Below, piece after piece: positions 36,313 through 45,147 of a stretch of DNA of 64,000 bases; position 1 is the first letter of the stretch, and each line of letters begins with the position of its first letter. The stretch covers positions 1-64,000 of the forward strand of contig JAGVAP010000016.1 of NCBI GenBank assembly GCA_020060215.1, in the 5' to 3' direction. The translations under genes and the position numbers were made by a program. Origin of the DNA: Deltaproteobacteria bacterium (GTDB lineage Bacteria; Desulfobacterota; DSM-4660; Desulfatiglandales; HGW-15). Under the pieces are notes generated by a model that did no database searches, was not told where the DNA came from, and saw only the letters and a list, made by a program, of their open reading frames with translations.

Positions 36313-36374
36313 CCACAAAGACACCAAGACACGAAGAAGGAAGACGTGCCTTCGTGACGTTGGGTCTTCGTGGC
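36312..36374 (+). repeat. CACGAAGAC palindromic intergenic repeat, copy 4
   Basis: Arms GCCACAAAGACACCAAG and GGTCTTCGTGGC. Its first base is the last base of the preceding stop codon, and it ends 24 bases before the next ATG. Confidence 0.8.
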
Positions 36375-36398
36375 GGAATTGCATTCCTGGAGTCCAAC

Positions 36399-38498
36399 AT
36401 GACGGAGAGGTTTTACAGGCTTGGGTGCGACATCGGCGGGACCTTCACGGATTTCGTGCTGCTGAACGACAGGACCGGAGAACTGAGCATCAACAAGTGC
36501 CTGACCACGCCAAGGGATCCATCGGACGCGGTGGAGCAGGGCATCCGCGAACTGGAGCAGAAGGTCCCCGGGTTCGTGGGAAAGCTCGACGAGGTGATCC
36601 ACGGCACCACACTGGTCATCAACTCCATCATCGAGCGGAAAGGGGCCAAAACGGGCCTGATCACGACCAGGGGGTTCCGGGATGTCCTGGAGCTCGGGAG
36701 GGAAATACGATACGCCCCCTACGACATCTTTGCCGAGTTCCCAAGGCCTCTCGTCCCGAGGACCCTGAGGGCGGAGGTGGACGAGCGTGTCCGAAGCGAC
36801 GGGACCGTGCTCAAGCCGCTGGATCCTGAGGACGCCGGGGCGGTGATTCGGTCTCTCCTGGACGAGGGCGTGGAATCCATCGCGGTCTGCCTCATCAACT
36901 CCTTCGAGAATCCCGCCCATGAGCTCAAGATCCGGGAGATGATCGAGAAGGAGGCGCCGGGGGTCTCGGTTTCGATTTCATACCATGTCCTGCCCCAGAT
37001 CAGGGAGTACGAGCGCACCAGCACGACGGTCACCAATGCGTATGTGAAGCCGCTGACCGGGAAATACCTCTCCCGCCTCTCCGGGAGGCTGGAGTCCATC
37101 GGGTCCAGGGGTAAGCTCTTCATCATGCTCTCGAGCGGAGGGATCACCTCCGTGGACACGGCCGCCGAGTTCCCCGTCAGGATCATCGAGTCCGGCCCCA
37201 CCGCGGCGGTCATCGCCGGGCAGTATTACGGCAAGCTCTTCCGCATCCCCGACATGTTCTGCTTCGACATGGGGGGGACCACGGCCAAATCCTGTCTGAT
37301 CCAGAAGGGAGCGGCCGGGGTGGTCCCCACCTTCGAGGTGGGCCGCGTCCAGCGGTTCATGAAGGGCAGCGGCCTCACCATCCAGGTCCCTGTGGTGGAC
37401 CTGATGGAGATCGGCGCGGGCGGAGGAAGCGTCGCCAAGGTGAGCAAGCTCGGGACCCTGCAGGTAGGACCGGAAAGCTCGGGGGCGGAACCGGGCCCCA
37501 TCTGCTATGGAAGAGGCGGCGCGGACCCCTGCGTCACGGATGCCGATCTCCTTCTGGGGTATCTGGACGCGGATTACTTCCTCGGCGGGGAGATGAAGCT
37601 GGACAGGGAGGGTGCAAGAAGAGGGGTGGAGGAGCGGATCGCGAAGCCCCTGGGGGTCTCCTTTGTCCAGGCCGTCTGGGGCATCCATGACCTGATCAAC
37701 GAGACCATGGCGGCGGCGGCCAAGACCCACATCGCCGAAAAAGGCGGGAACCCGAAGATCGTGACCGTGGTCGCCTTCGGCGGCGCGGGCCCGGTCCACG
37801 CCTACGGGCTCGCGAAAAAGCTCGGCGCCCCGCGCCTCATCGTGCCCCCCAATGCGGGGGTGGGTTCCGCGCTCGGATTTTTCACGGCGCCCAGGGCCTT
37901 CGATCTGGTCAGGAGCCACAAGGTCGGCCTGAACGAAGCCGAGTTCGGGGCGATCGAGAAGATCTTCCGGCAGCTGGAAGAGGAAGGGGCCAACACCCTC
38001 AAGAAGGCGGGGACCAGCGAACAGATCCGGTTCGAGCGATCCCTGGACATGCGTTTTGTGGGGCAGGGGTCCGAGACCCACGTCCCTGTTGGGAAAAAGG
38101 ATTTCACCAGGATCAAGAAAGGCGAGATCCGCAGGAGCTTCGATCAGATCTACAAGAAACTCTACGGTCGGACCTACCCGGACTCCGCCGTGGAATTCAT
38201 CAATTTCAAGGTGAGGGCAAGGCTTCCCGAGCGGCTCTTCCGCTTCCCGAAGTCCCGCAAGAAGGAGCAGTCCCTCAAGGCCGCGGTCAAGGGCAAGCGG
38301 CTTGCCTATTCGGGGATCGCGAGGGACTTCATTCCATTCACGGTGTACGATCGTTACAGTCTCTTTCCCGAGGCTTCATTCAAGGGACCGGCCATCATCG
38401 AAGAAAAGGAGTCCACGGTCGTGGTAGGGGAAGACGCCGCCGTGAAGGTGGATGCGTACGGGTTCTTGTGGATTGAGCTCAGGAAGAGAAGAAGATGA
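36399..38498 (+). CDS. hydantoinase/oxoprolinase subunit A (HyuA family)
   Basis: This 699-residue ASKHA-type ATPase subunit has LGCDIGGTFTDFVLL at the N terminus, VIHGTTLVINSIIERKG, a central DMGGTTAKSCLI phosphate loop and AFGGAGPVHAYGLA. Family members cleave cyclic amides or carboxylate ketones with ATP, always together with a B subunit, here at 38599. Following a molybdenum hydroxylase, the natural reaction would be ATP-driven opening of a lactam such as 2-oxoindole-acetate, as proposed for IaaCE. The ATG at 36399 lies past the repeat. Confidence 0.9.
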   Translation: MTERFYRLGCDIGGTFTDFVLLNDRTGELSINKCLTTPRDPSDAVEQGIRELEQKVPGFVGKLDEVIHGTTLVINSIIERKGAKTGLITTRGFRDVLELGREIRYAPYDIFAEFPRPLVPRTLRAEVDERVRSDGTVLKPLDPEDAGAVIRSLLDEGVESIAVCLINSFENPAHELKIREMIEKEAPGVSVSISYHVLPQIREYERTSTTVTNAYVKPLTGKYLSRLSGRLESIGSRGKLFIMLSSGGITSVDTAAEFPVRIIESGPTAAVIAGQYYGKLFRIPDMFCFDMGGTTAKSCLIQKGAAGVVPTFEVGRVQRFMKGSGLTIQVPVVDLMEIGAGGGSVAKVSKLGTLQVGPESSGAEPGPICYGRGGADPCVTDADLLLGYLDADYFLGGEMKLDREGARRGVEERIAKPLGVSFVQAVWGIHDLINETMAAAAKTHIAEKGGNPKIVTVVAFGGAGPVHAYGLAKKLGAPRLIVPPNAGVGSALGFFTAPRAFDLVRSHKVGLNEAEFGAIEKIFRQLEEEGANTLKKAGTSEQIRFERSLDMRFVGQGSETHVPVGKKDFTRIKKGEIRRSFDQIYKKLYGRTYPDSAVEFINFKVRARLPERLFRFPKSRKKEQSLKAAVKGKRLAYSGIARDFIPFTVYDRYSLFPEASFKGPAIIEEKESTVVVGEDAAVKVDAYGFLWIELRKRRR

Positions 38499-38570
38499 GA
38501 AGTTGAGAAGATGAGAAAAAGATCATCTCAACTTCTAAACTTCTCAACCTCTCAGCCTCTCAACTTCTGC
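38499..38570 (+). repeat. GAAGTTGAGAAG/CTTCTCAACTTC degenerate palindrome
   Basis: AGAAGTTGAGAAGATGAGAA on the left is mirrored by CATCTCAACTTC, then CTTCTCAACCTCTCAGCC and TCTCAACTTC on the right. It begins at the hyuA stop and ends about 30 bases before the hyuB start. Confidence 0.6.
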
Positions 38571-38598
38571 ATTTCTGTACCCTGATACGGAGGAAGAC

Positions 38599-40338
38599 AT
38601 GGCAAAGCGGGTGAAGCGAAAGTTCGATCCCATCACCCTGGAGATCCTGTGGCGGCGGCTCATCTCCATTGTGGACGAGTCGGACACCACTGTGGCGAGG
38701 ACCGCCTTTTCGAGCCTCCTGCGGGATGCCCATGACTACACCTGCATGTTCACGGATCAGAAGGGCCGTGAGCTGGCACAGGGATCCTTCGCCACCCCCG
38801 GGCAGTCGGGCGCCATGGCCCTCGGGATCAAGAACCTGGTCGGAAAGATCCCCAGGGAGCTCTTCAAACCGGGCGATGTCTTCATTACCAACGACCCATG
38901 GGCCCTGGCCGGGCACCTGAACGATGTCTGCGTGATGAGCCCCATCTTCTACCAAGGGAAGATCGCCGCGTTCACCGCCTGCGTGTTCCACCACTCGGAC
39001 ATCGGGGGCCGGGTCTCTTCGGACAACCACGACGTGTTCGAGGAGGGGCTCTTCATACCGCCGGTGAAGCTCTATGACGGAGGGGTCCTGAACGAGGGTG
39101 TGCTGGACATGATCCGGTGGAACGTGCGGACACCCGACGAGGTCACCGGGGACATCCGGTCCCAGATTGCGGCGAACCACGTGTGTGCGGAAAAGATCTG
39201 CCAGATGCTCGAGGAGAACTCCATGGAGAACCTCGACGACCTCGCGGACGAGATCATCGGGAGGACCGAGAGGAGCATGCGGGAGGCGATCCGAAAGGTC
39301 CCGGACGGGCTCTACCGGGCCGAGGGGATCATCGAGCAGATGAAGGGGAAGCCGGATGTGGTCATCAAGGCGGCCGTGGAGGTCAAGGGGAGCAGCATCA
39401 TGGTGGACCTGGACGGCTCCTCTCCCCAGGTGGACTGGGGCGGCAACGTGGTCTATAACTTCACCTACGCGTACGTGTTCATGGCCGTCAAGAGCATGTT
39501 CGACCCGGAGATCCCGAACAACGACGGATGCGCAAGGCCCATCTCCATGAAGGCGCCGGAGGGGACGGTGGTGAACTGCAGGTTTCCGGCGGCCGTGGCC
39601 GCCAGGATGCAGATCGGCCATTTTCTGACCGAGATCATCTATCGGGCCCTGGCGGATGCGGTCCCCGACCGGGTCATCGCTGCGAGCGGCGGAACCCCGG
39701 CCACCATGAATGTCTTCTACGGGAGGAGGGCGGACCGGAAGCCGTGGCACTCGGTCATTATCCGCGGGGGCGGCATGGGCGCCAGTGCAAGGGGCGACGG
39801 CCATCACGTGGCCATTTTTCCGGCAAACGGGGCCAACACGCCGGTGGAGATCTTCGAGAGCGACACGCCTCTGATCGTCGAGAAAAGGGAGCTGATCACG
39901 GATTCCGGCGGCCCAGGGAAGGCCAAGGGCGGTCTGGGGAGGAGGGTGGTCTTCCGGATCCCCGATGATGAATACGCGCCCCTCCCCCCGGTCAACCTCG
40001 GGATCCAGTCCGGAAGGTACCGCTACCCTCCGGAGGGGCTCTTCGGAGGCAGGCCCGGAGAAAAGGCGCAGTTCCTGGTCAACGGGCAGCACGGGAACCC
40101 CTACGGCCTGACCCAGCTCAAACCCGGGGACACGGTGGTCATGGATGCGGCCGGAGGGGGCGGCTACGGGAACCCGTTCGAGCGGGATCCGGAGCTGGTG
40201 GAGGCGGACGTCCGCGAAGGGTACGTGAGCGTCGACGGGGCGGCCCGAGACTACGGGGTGGTCATCGACCCCGTGACGAAGAAGGCCGACCCGGAGGCGA
40301 CCTCCGCCTTGAGGAGAAGCATGAGACAGGCAGCCTGA
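38599..40338 (+). CDS. hydantoinase/oxoprolinase subunit B (HyuB family)
   Basis: This 579-residue partner of the A subunit has the characteristic KFDPITLEILWRRL opening, FSSLLRDAHDYTC, ITNDPWALAGHLNDVC, FHHSDIGG and the glycine-rich end DAAGGGGYGNPFERD. The B subunit carries the hydrolytic or carboxylating centre in related enzymes (N-methylhydantoinase, acetophenone carboxylase). GGAGGAAG precedes the ATG. Confidence 0.92.
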   Translation: MAKRVKRKFDPITLEILWRRLISIVDESDTTVARTAFSSLLRDAHDYTCMFTDQKGRELAQGSFATPGQSGAMALGIKNLVGKIPRELFKPGDVFITNDPWALAGHLNDVCVMSPIFYQGKIAAFTACVFHHSDIGGRVSSDNHDVFEEGLFIPPVKLYDGGVLNEGVLDMIRWNVRTPDEVTGDIRSQIAANHVCAEKICQMLEENSMENLDDLADEIIGRTERSMREAIRKVPDGLYRAEGIIEQMKGKPDVVIKAAVEVKGSSIMVDLDGSSPQVDWGGNVVYNFTYAYVFMAVKSMFDPEIPNNDGCARPISMKAPEGTVVNCRFPAAVAARMQIGHFLTEIIYRALADAVPDRVIAASGGTPATMNVFYGRRADRKPWHSVIIRGGGMGASARGDGHHVAIFPANGANTPVEIFESDTPLIVEKRELITDSGGPGKAKGGLGRRVVFRIPDDEYAPLPPVNLGIQSGRYRYPPEGLFGGRPGEKAQFLVNGQHGNPYGLTQLKPGDTVVMDAAGGGGYGNPFERDPELVEADVREGYVSVDGAARDYGVVIDPVTKKADPEATSALRRSMRQAA

Positions 40339-40359
40339 GAAGGGAGGCGGACAGGATAC

Positions 40360-40545
40360 CCTGCCTCCGCCAAGGCTTCGGCGAGGCAGGCAGGATCTTC
40401 GGGTCGAGTGAACCTTGTACCGGCCAAAGGTGGGAACCGGTACAGCATATTGAGGGTCGTCGGGGTAGGTAACTCCCGCGGTTTTCTTTCCTGTAGAAGC
40501 GAGCTCCTGCTTGCGATCTCTTTGGAGGAATCGCAAGCAGGAGCT
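40360..40545 (+). repeat. three hairpin elements in the hyuB-dehydrogenase gap
   Basis: The 361-base gap 40339-40699 holds three palindromes. At 40360-40390, CCTGCCTCCGCC pairs with GGCGAGGCAGG. At 40416-40444, TGTACCGG pairs with CCGGTACA. At 40502-40545, AGCTCCTGCTTGCGAT pairs perfectly with ATCGCAAGCAGGAGCT over 16 bases. The first two look like dispersed repeats; the last could terminate the upstream operon, though no T tract follows. No coding frame is evident. Confidence 0.65.
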
Positions 40546-40608
40546 GTTTCAGGGGATGGGGTTTCCCACGAGAGGACCTCTGAGGGATTCCTTCCGGACG
40601 CGGTGTGC

Positions 40609-40638
40609 TTGACCCGGCCTGAACCCATCCTGTATATC
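40609..40638 (+). promoter_or_regulatory. putative promoter of the dehydrogenase/hydratase gene
   Basis: TTGACC is followed after 18 bases by TATATC, about 60 bases upstream of the ATG at 40700. Only moderately convincing. Confidence 0.4.
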
Positions 40639-40699
40639 CTGCTATTCTGTCTGCATTCTCTTTTTCTTCAAATACAAACCACATGCTAGGAGATCACAT

Positions 40700-42724
40700 A
40701 TGGATGCTGAAAAGAAACTCTACACTTCAGGAATGAACCCGCTGTTCATCAAACCTTCGAGACCTCTCCCCAGGGAAGTGGCCGTCATCGGGGCCGGGAC
40801 CATCGGTCCGGACATCGGCTACTACATCAAGAGCGCCCTTCCCAAGGTCCGGCTCTATCTGGTGGACGTGGTGGAAGCAGCGTTAAAGAATGCGGAAGCC
40901 CGCTATGAGAACTATTCGAAGAAGGCGGTGGAAAAGAGGAAGATGAAGGAGGACAAGGCCCGGGAGGTCCTTCAGAATATCGTCTACACCACGGATTACC
41001 AGCAGATCAGGAACTGTGACCTGGTGATCGAGGCCGCCACCGAGAACATTCCCCTCAAGCAGAAGATATTCGACACCGTGGAGTCCGTCGTTCGGGAGGA
41101 TGCGGTCATCACATCGAACACCAGCTCCATCCCGGCGGATCGCATCTTCAACCGTGTGAAGCATCCCCAGAGGACGGCCATTACCCATTTCTTCACGCCG
41201 GCCTGGCGCTCTCTTCCGGTGGAGGTGGCCCGGTGGGAGAAGACAAGCCAGGATGTGGTGGATGATCTCTTCTGGTTCCTTGCCCAGACCGGGAAGGTCC
41301 CCTTGATCACGGACAACGTCATCTGCTTCATGCTGAACCGCGCCTTCGAAAACTGGTGTAACGAGGCGGTCAAGCTCCTGGACAGTGGTACCTCGAGCCA
41401 GATCGACAAGGTGGCCGAGGAGTTCGTGGGAGGGGGGCCCTTCTACGTGCTCAACCTCACAAACGGCAACCCCATCACCATCGAGAGCAACACCCTGAAG
41501 ATGGAGGAAGGCGCTCATTACAGGCCTGCGGCCCTGCTGGCGTCCGTGGAGCGGTGGGTGGCTCCCCGTCCGGGCTCCGGCGTGCCGGTGCCGGACGATG
41601 TGAGAAAGATCGTGCGAGACCGGTTGTTGGGGGTCCTCTTCTCCCAGTGCTTCGACATCATCGATCGGGGGATCGGGACAAAGAGCGACCTCAATTACGG
41701 CTGCCAGATCGGCCTGGGGTTCAAGAAGGGGCCTCTCGACATCATGAGGGACCTGGGAGAGGCCGAGGTCAATCGCATCGTCAAGAAATTCGCAGAGGCC
41801 AGACCGGGCTACCCCCAGCCCAAGGTCTCTTTCTCTTCCTACCAGGAGTTCAAGCGGTTCCTGCTGGTGGATGACGTGGACGGCGTGAAGGTCATCACGC
41901 TCAGAAGACCCGAGGCCCTGAACGCCATCAGCGACGAGATCAACAACGAGATCCTCTCCGTGTTGAAGGGTTGTGCGGATGATCCGTCGGTCAAGGGGTT
42001 CGTCATTACGGGATACGGAACGAGGGCCTTTTCTGCGGGCGCGGACATCGGGAAGTTCCCCCAGACCCTCGGGAACAAGGAGGCTGCGCGGAGATACGCC
42101 ATGGACTGCTCTCAGGTGCAGCTGTTCATGGACCGGATGAACAAACCCGTGGTGGCCGCGGTCAACGGCATGGCGCTCGGCGGCGGGTTCGAGATCGCCC
42201 TCCGCTGCCACTCCATCGTGGCCGTGAAGAATGCGTTCTTCCAGCTGCCGGAGATTACACTCGGCATCATCCCGGGAATCGGCGGCTGCATCGTGCCGTA
42301 CCGCAAATGGCCCCAGGGGGGCAAGTTGTTCCATGACATGATCTGCCTGGCAAGACCCATCAACGCCCAGGAGGCCCTGGAGATCGGGATGGTCTCGACG
42401 CTGGTAGACGATTACCCCGGGATGATCCGTGCGGCCGTCGATGAGGTGAAGAACCTCGAGGGGAAGATCAAGAGGATCCCGGACGGAAGAGTGGAAATTC
42501 CCGAGTTCTCGATTCCCGATCCTCCCACGGCCGGCAAGCTGGTGCTGAGCAGAGAGGTCATCGGTATCACCATGAAGACGATCCGGGACGGGGCTGCAGC
42601 CTCAACCTTTGCCGAGGCGCTCGAGATCGGCTACCGAGGGAACGCGGAGGTCGCGTGTACCGAAGCGGCCAGAGAAGGGATCACGGCTTTCCTGGAGAAG
42701 AGGAGGCCGGAGTTCAAGAAGTAA
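40700..42724 (+). CDS. 3-hydroxyacyl-CoA dehydrogenase/enoyl-CoA hydratase fusion
   Basis: This bifunctional beta-oxidation enzyme has 674 residues in the order dehydrogenase then hydratase, opposite to FadB. The NAD site is EVAVIGAGTIGPDIGYY and the catalytic histidine region is ITHFFTPAW. The crotonase domain starts near residue 390, with both catalytic glutamates kept (ALGGGFEIALRC and QLPEITLGI). AGGAGATC lies before the ATG. In the proposed auxin pathway it would hydrate and oxidise 2-aminocinnamoyl-CoA. A decayed copy of its 3' end lies at 57616. Confidence 0.93.
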   Translation: MDAEKKLYTSGMNPLFIKPSRPLPREVAVIGAGTIGPDIGYYIKSALPKVRLYLVDVVEAALKNAEARYENYSKKAVEKRKMKEDKAREVLQNIVYTTDYQQIRNCDLVIEAATENIPLKQKIFDTVESVVREDAVITSNTSSIPADRIFNRVKHPQRTAITHFFTPAWRSLPVEVARWEKTSQDVVDDLFWFLAQTGKVPLITDNVICFMLNRAFENWCNEAVKLLDSGTSSQIDKVAEEFVGGGPFYVLNLTNGNPITIESNTLKMEEGAHYRPAALLASVERWVAPRPGSGVPVPDDVRKIVRDRLLGVLFSQCFDIIDRGIGTKSDLNYGCQIGLGFKKGPLDIMRDLGEAEVNRIVKKFAEARPGYPQPKVSFSSYQEFKRFLLVDDVDGVKVITLRRPEALNAISDEINNEILSVLKGCADDPSVKGFVITGYGTRAFSAGADIGKFPQTLGNKEAARRYAMDCSQVQLFMDRMNKPVVAAVNGMALGGGFEIALRCHSIVAVKNAFFQLPEITLGIIPGIGGCIVPYRKWPQGGKLFHDMICLARPINAQEALEIGMVSTLVDDYPGMIRAAVDEVKNLEGKIKRIPDGRVEIPEFSIPDPPTAGKLVLSREVIGITMKTIRDGAAASTFAEALEIGYRGNAEVACTEAAREGITAFLEKRRPEFKK

Positions 42725-42741
42725 AGGCTCTTTTTCAAGAT

Positions 42742-42775
42742 AAGAGGGCAGCGGTCTGGTACGCTGCCCTTCTTG
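42742..42775 (+). terminator. rho-independent terminator
   Basis: GGGCAGCG and CGCTGCCC pair around GTCTGGTA, followed by TTCTTGTT, 22 bases after the dehydrogenase/hydratase stop. A related hairpin follows the pseudogene at 57616. Confidence 0.7.
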
Positions 42776-42888
42776 TTCTCGATCAGGCATCCCGTTGCCG
42801 GAACCCGTTTCCCATCTGACCCAGTTTCCTCAGAAATATTTCCTTGATGCCCCTAAGCGTTGTTCGATTTTCGGCCCTGCAAATCACC

Positions 42889-42942
42889 TTGACACCGGTA
42901 TTCTAGTTCCAGTATTTAATGCTTTATTTACCGGTCGGTACA
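42889..42942 (+). promoter_or_regulatory. promoter and TetR-type operator, site 1
   Basis: TTGACA at 42889 is followed by an AT-rich minus-ten area, then CTTTATTTACCGGTCGGTAC at 42923-42942. The inverted half-sites ACC-GGTC-GGT match sites at 45069 and 57499. The site abuts the ATG of the TetR gene at 42944, so autoregulation is likely. Confidence 0.6.
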
Positions 42943-42943
42943 A

Positions 42944-43594
42944 ATGATTTTTCATTGCATGCGGCAGAGTGTCCGCGAAGAGAAGAAGCAGCGTTCGAAG
43001 AAAAAAGAGAAGATTCTCAAAACGGCTACGCGGCTGTTTCTGGCAAATGGATACAGCGGGACCTCTACCAACGACATTTGCGCCGCCTTGAAGATCAACA
43101 AGCCAACCCTCTATTACTTCTTCAAGAGCAAACGGCAGCTCTTCTTTGTCTGCCATATGAGATCGATTGAGGGCACGCTGCAGCCTTACTTAGAGAAAGC
43201 GAGCCTGATAGAAGACCCGGAAGAGCGATTGCGTTTCATGATCACCGTATTCACCGCCATGATCTGTCGCAACCCCGAATTGAGAGTCCTTATCCACGAA
43301 ACCATGTCCATCAATGATTCCTATTTTCGGATCATCCGGGCGGCCTGGAAAAGACACTACCTTCTCTTGAAGGAGACCATTTCAGAACTGCGTCGTAAGG
43401 GCGTCGTCACCTCCGACCTTTCGTCCAGCCGTGCGGCTGTTTTCCTCTTGGGCATGATGACCTGGATTACCTTCTGGTTTGACTACAGCAGAAGGGGCGA
43501 GGTGGATGATGTAACCAATTCCGCTCTTCAGTTCGCATTTCAAGGCCTCGGCATAGAGGCCACTAGACGGGAGAAGGAATCGAACCTGCCGTGA
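42944..43594 (+). CDS. TetR/AcrR family transcriptional regulator (paralogue 1)
   Basis: This 216-residue regulator has the N-terminal helix-turn-helix ANGYSGTSTNDICAALKINKP (split for length: GTSTNDICAALKI then NKPTLYYFFKSK). The effector domain contains AWKRHYLLLKETISEL and FLLGMMTWITFWFDY. These same segments occur in the TetR at 52029, so the two are paralogues. An internal ATG at 42959 is an alternative start, since no ribosome site precedes 42944. It probably controls the aromatic-acid module through the shared operator. Confidence 0.85.
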   Translation: MIFHCMRQSVREEKKQRSKKKEKILKTATRLFLANGYSGTSTNDICAALKINKPTLYYFFKSKRQLFFVCHMRSIEGTLQPYLEKASLIEDPEERLRFMITVFTAMICRNPELRVLIHETMSINDSYFRIIRAAWKRHYLLLKETISELRRKGVVTSDLSSSRAAVFLLGMMTWITFWFDYSRRGEVDDVTNSALQFAFQGLGIEATRREKESNLP

Positions 43595-43709
43595 AGAAAT
43601 AAAGTCTTTCGCCCTTCAGGGCCGGTGATCTGATTTCATCTTCCACATCGCTACAGACCCGCGACGGGGCACGTTCTTTCCGGGCTCCGGAGCAGAGGGG
43701 TAGGAGATC

Positions 43710-44966
43710 ATGTCTCGACCCAGTGTAACCGAAGATGCAAGCGGTCGCCGTCCTCTCTGGTCTCTCACGCTGGTGTCTTTGCGCTACCGCGACTTTCGGC
43801 TCGTATGGCTGGGCTCGGTGACGGAGCATGTCGGCGAGTTCATGGAAACTGCGGCCGTGTTCTGGCTGGTGAATCAGTTGACGCATTCCCCCCTTATGCT
43901 TACGGTCATCGGTTCCGCCCGGTTCGCACCGATGGTCCTCTTCCCCATCGTGGGCGGAATCGTGGCGGATCGAATCAACCGGCGCAACCTTCTCGTGATG
44001 AGCCTGGTTGGATCGGGTCTTCTTTCCCTGTTCCTGTCCATCTTCACCTGGATGGAACTTACTCAGGTCTGGCATATCATCGTGGTCTGCTTGTTGAGCG
44101 GCGTAGCCATGAGCTTCAACCACCCGGCCCGCCAAGCCATTCTACCCAATCTGGTAGAAAAGGATCATCTATTGAATGCAGTCTCCATGGACTTTTTTTC
44201 GGTTCAAGGAGCGCGTATGGCGGGCATGGCGATAGCCGGCTATCTAATCCTAGCGGTCGGGCTATGGCCGATTTTTCTCTTGAGGACCGTGGGGTGTGCC
44301 ATGGCTATCTTCTGGCTGGGACTGGCACATGTCCCCCCCACACCGGTTACATCCCAAGGGAAGACATCGAGACAGAACCTTATGGAAGGCTTTGGTTACC
44401 TGAGATCCAACAGCACGGTCCTGATCCTGGTAATCCTCTACCTGATCCCATGGCTTACCGGAAACACGTTCGCCAGTTTCCTGCCGGTCGTCTGCAGCGA
44501 TGTTCTTCGGGTCGGGGCGGTGGGCTACGGATATCTTCAGGCATCTCCCGGTGTGGGTTCTCTGATCGCCTTGGTCGCGCTCACCTTTTTTACCTACTCC
44601 AGGAGAAAACCGACACTCCTCGTCGGGTCAGGGCTTGTGATGGGGCTTGGTTTGATCGCCTTTGCCTCCTCGATCTGGGTACCCCTTTCATATTTTTCTC
44701 TGGTCGTCGTGGGGGCAATGCAGATGGTCTTCACGGCGGTCAACACAACCGTCATTCAAGGCATGGTCCATGATCAGTTTCGGGGTAGGATCATGAGCTG
44801 GCGTGAAGTGGCCTTTGGCCTGGGTCCTACCGGAAGCATCGTTTTCGGCGCTATTGCTCAAATCACCGGGGTGCAGATCTCTATGGGCATACTCGGCGCG
44901 GCCACCCTGGTTCCTATGCTTCTTGTGCTGCCCCTTATACCTCGAATGAACAAGCATCAGGTGTAG
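43710..44966 (+). CDS. MFS transporter (EntS/MFS_3 type)
   Basis: This 418-residue permease has about twelve helices. The N-terminal RYRDFRLVWLGSVTEHVGEF and the loop GGIVADRINRRNLLV are typical of the EntS-like exporter group, as is SFNHPARQAILPNLV. AGGAGATC precedes the ATG. It lies between the TetR gene and the UbiD operon and may export a toxic aromatic intermediate; this is inference from context. Confidence 0.85.
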   Translation: MSRPSVTEDASGRRPLWSLTLVSLRYRDFRLVWLGSVTEHVGEFMETAAVFWLVNQLTHSPLMLTVIGSARFAPMVLFPIVGGIVADRINRRNLLVMSLVGSGLLSLFLSIFTWMELTQVWHIIVVCLLSGVAMSFNHPARQAILPNLVEKDHLLNAVSMDFFSVQGARMAGMAIAGYLILAVGLWPIFLLRTVGCAMAIFWLGLAHVPPTPVTSQGKTSRQNLMEGFGYLRSNSTVLILVILYLIPWLTGNTFASFLPVVCSDVLRVGAVGYGYLQASPGVGSLIALVALTFFTYSRRKPTLLVGSGLVMGLGLIAFASSIWVPLSYFSLVVVGAMQMVFTAVNTTVIQGMVHDQFRGRIMSWREVAFGLGPTGSIVFGAIAQITGVQISMGILGAATLVPMLLVLPLIPRMNKHQV

Positions 44967-45031
44967 CAGTGTGCAAGGCCGACTTGCATCCAAGGGAGAG
45001 TGCGGGAAACAAAAACTTTTCAGAAAACCTC

Positions 45032-45091
45032 TTGACAGACTTTTTTCCTGAACCTAATGTGGTCAAAATGTAACCGACCGGTCAATAAAGC
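45032..45091 (+). promoter_or_regulatory. promoter and TetR-type operator, site 2
   Basis: TTGACA at 45032 and TAATGT at 45055 are spaced 17 bases apart. Directly downstream, GTAACCGACCGGTCAATAAAGC (45070-45091) is the inverted form of site 1 (its ACCGACCGGT core corresponds to ACCGGTCGGT). The position would block initiation at the UbiD-ligase-TRAP operon. The rest of the 44967-45364 gap holds only the two small frames listed next. Confidence 0.6.
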
Positions 45092-45147
45092 AATCTTACC
45101 CCACAACCACATTCAAAGTTCCATCTGCTTGCTGCTTAGATATTCCC

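Noticed and set aside
33925..36384. A minus-strand frame of about 819 codons opposite the Mo subunit
   Set aside because: Composition is typical of antisense shadow, and the plus-strand gene has clear catalytic motifs.
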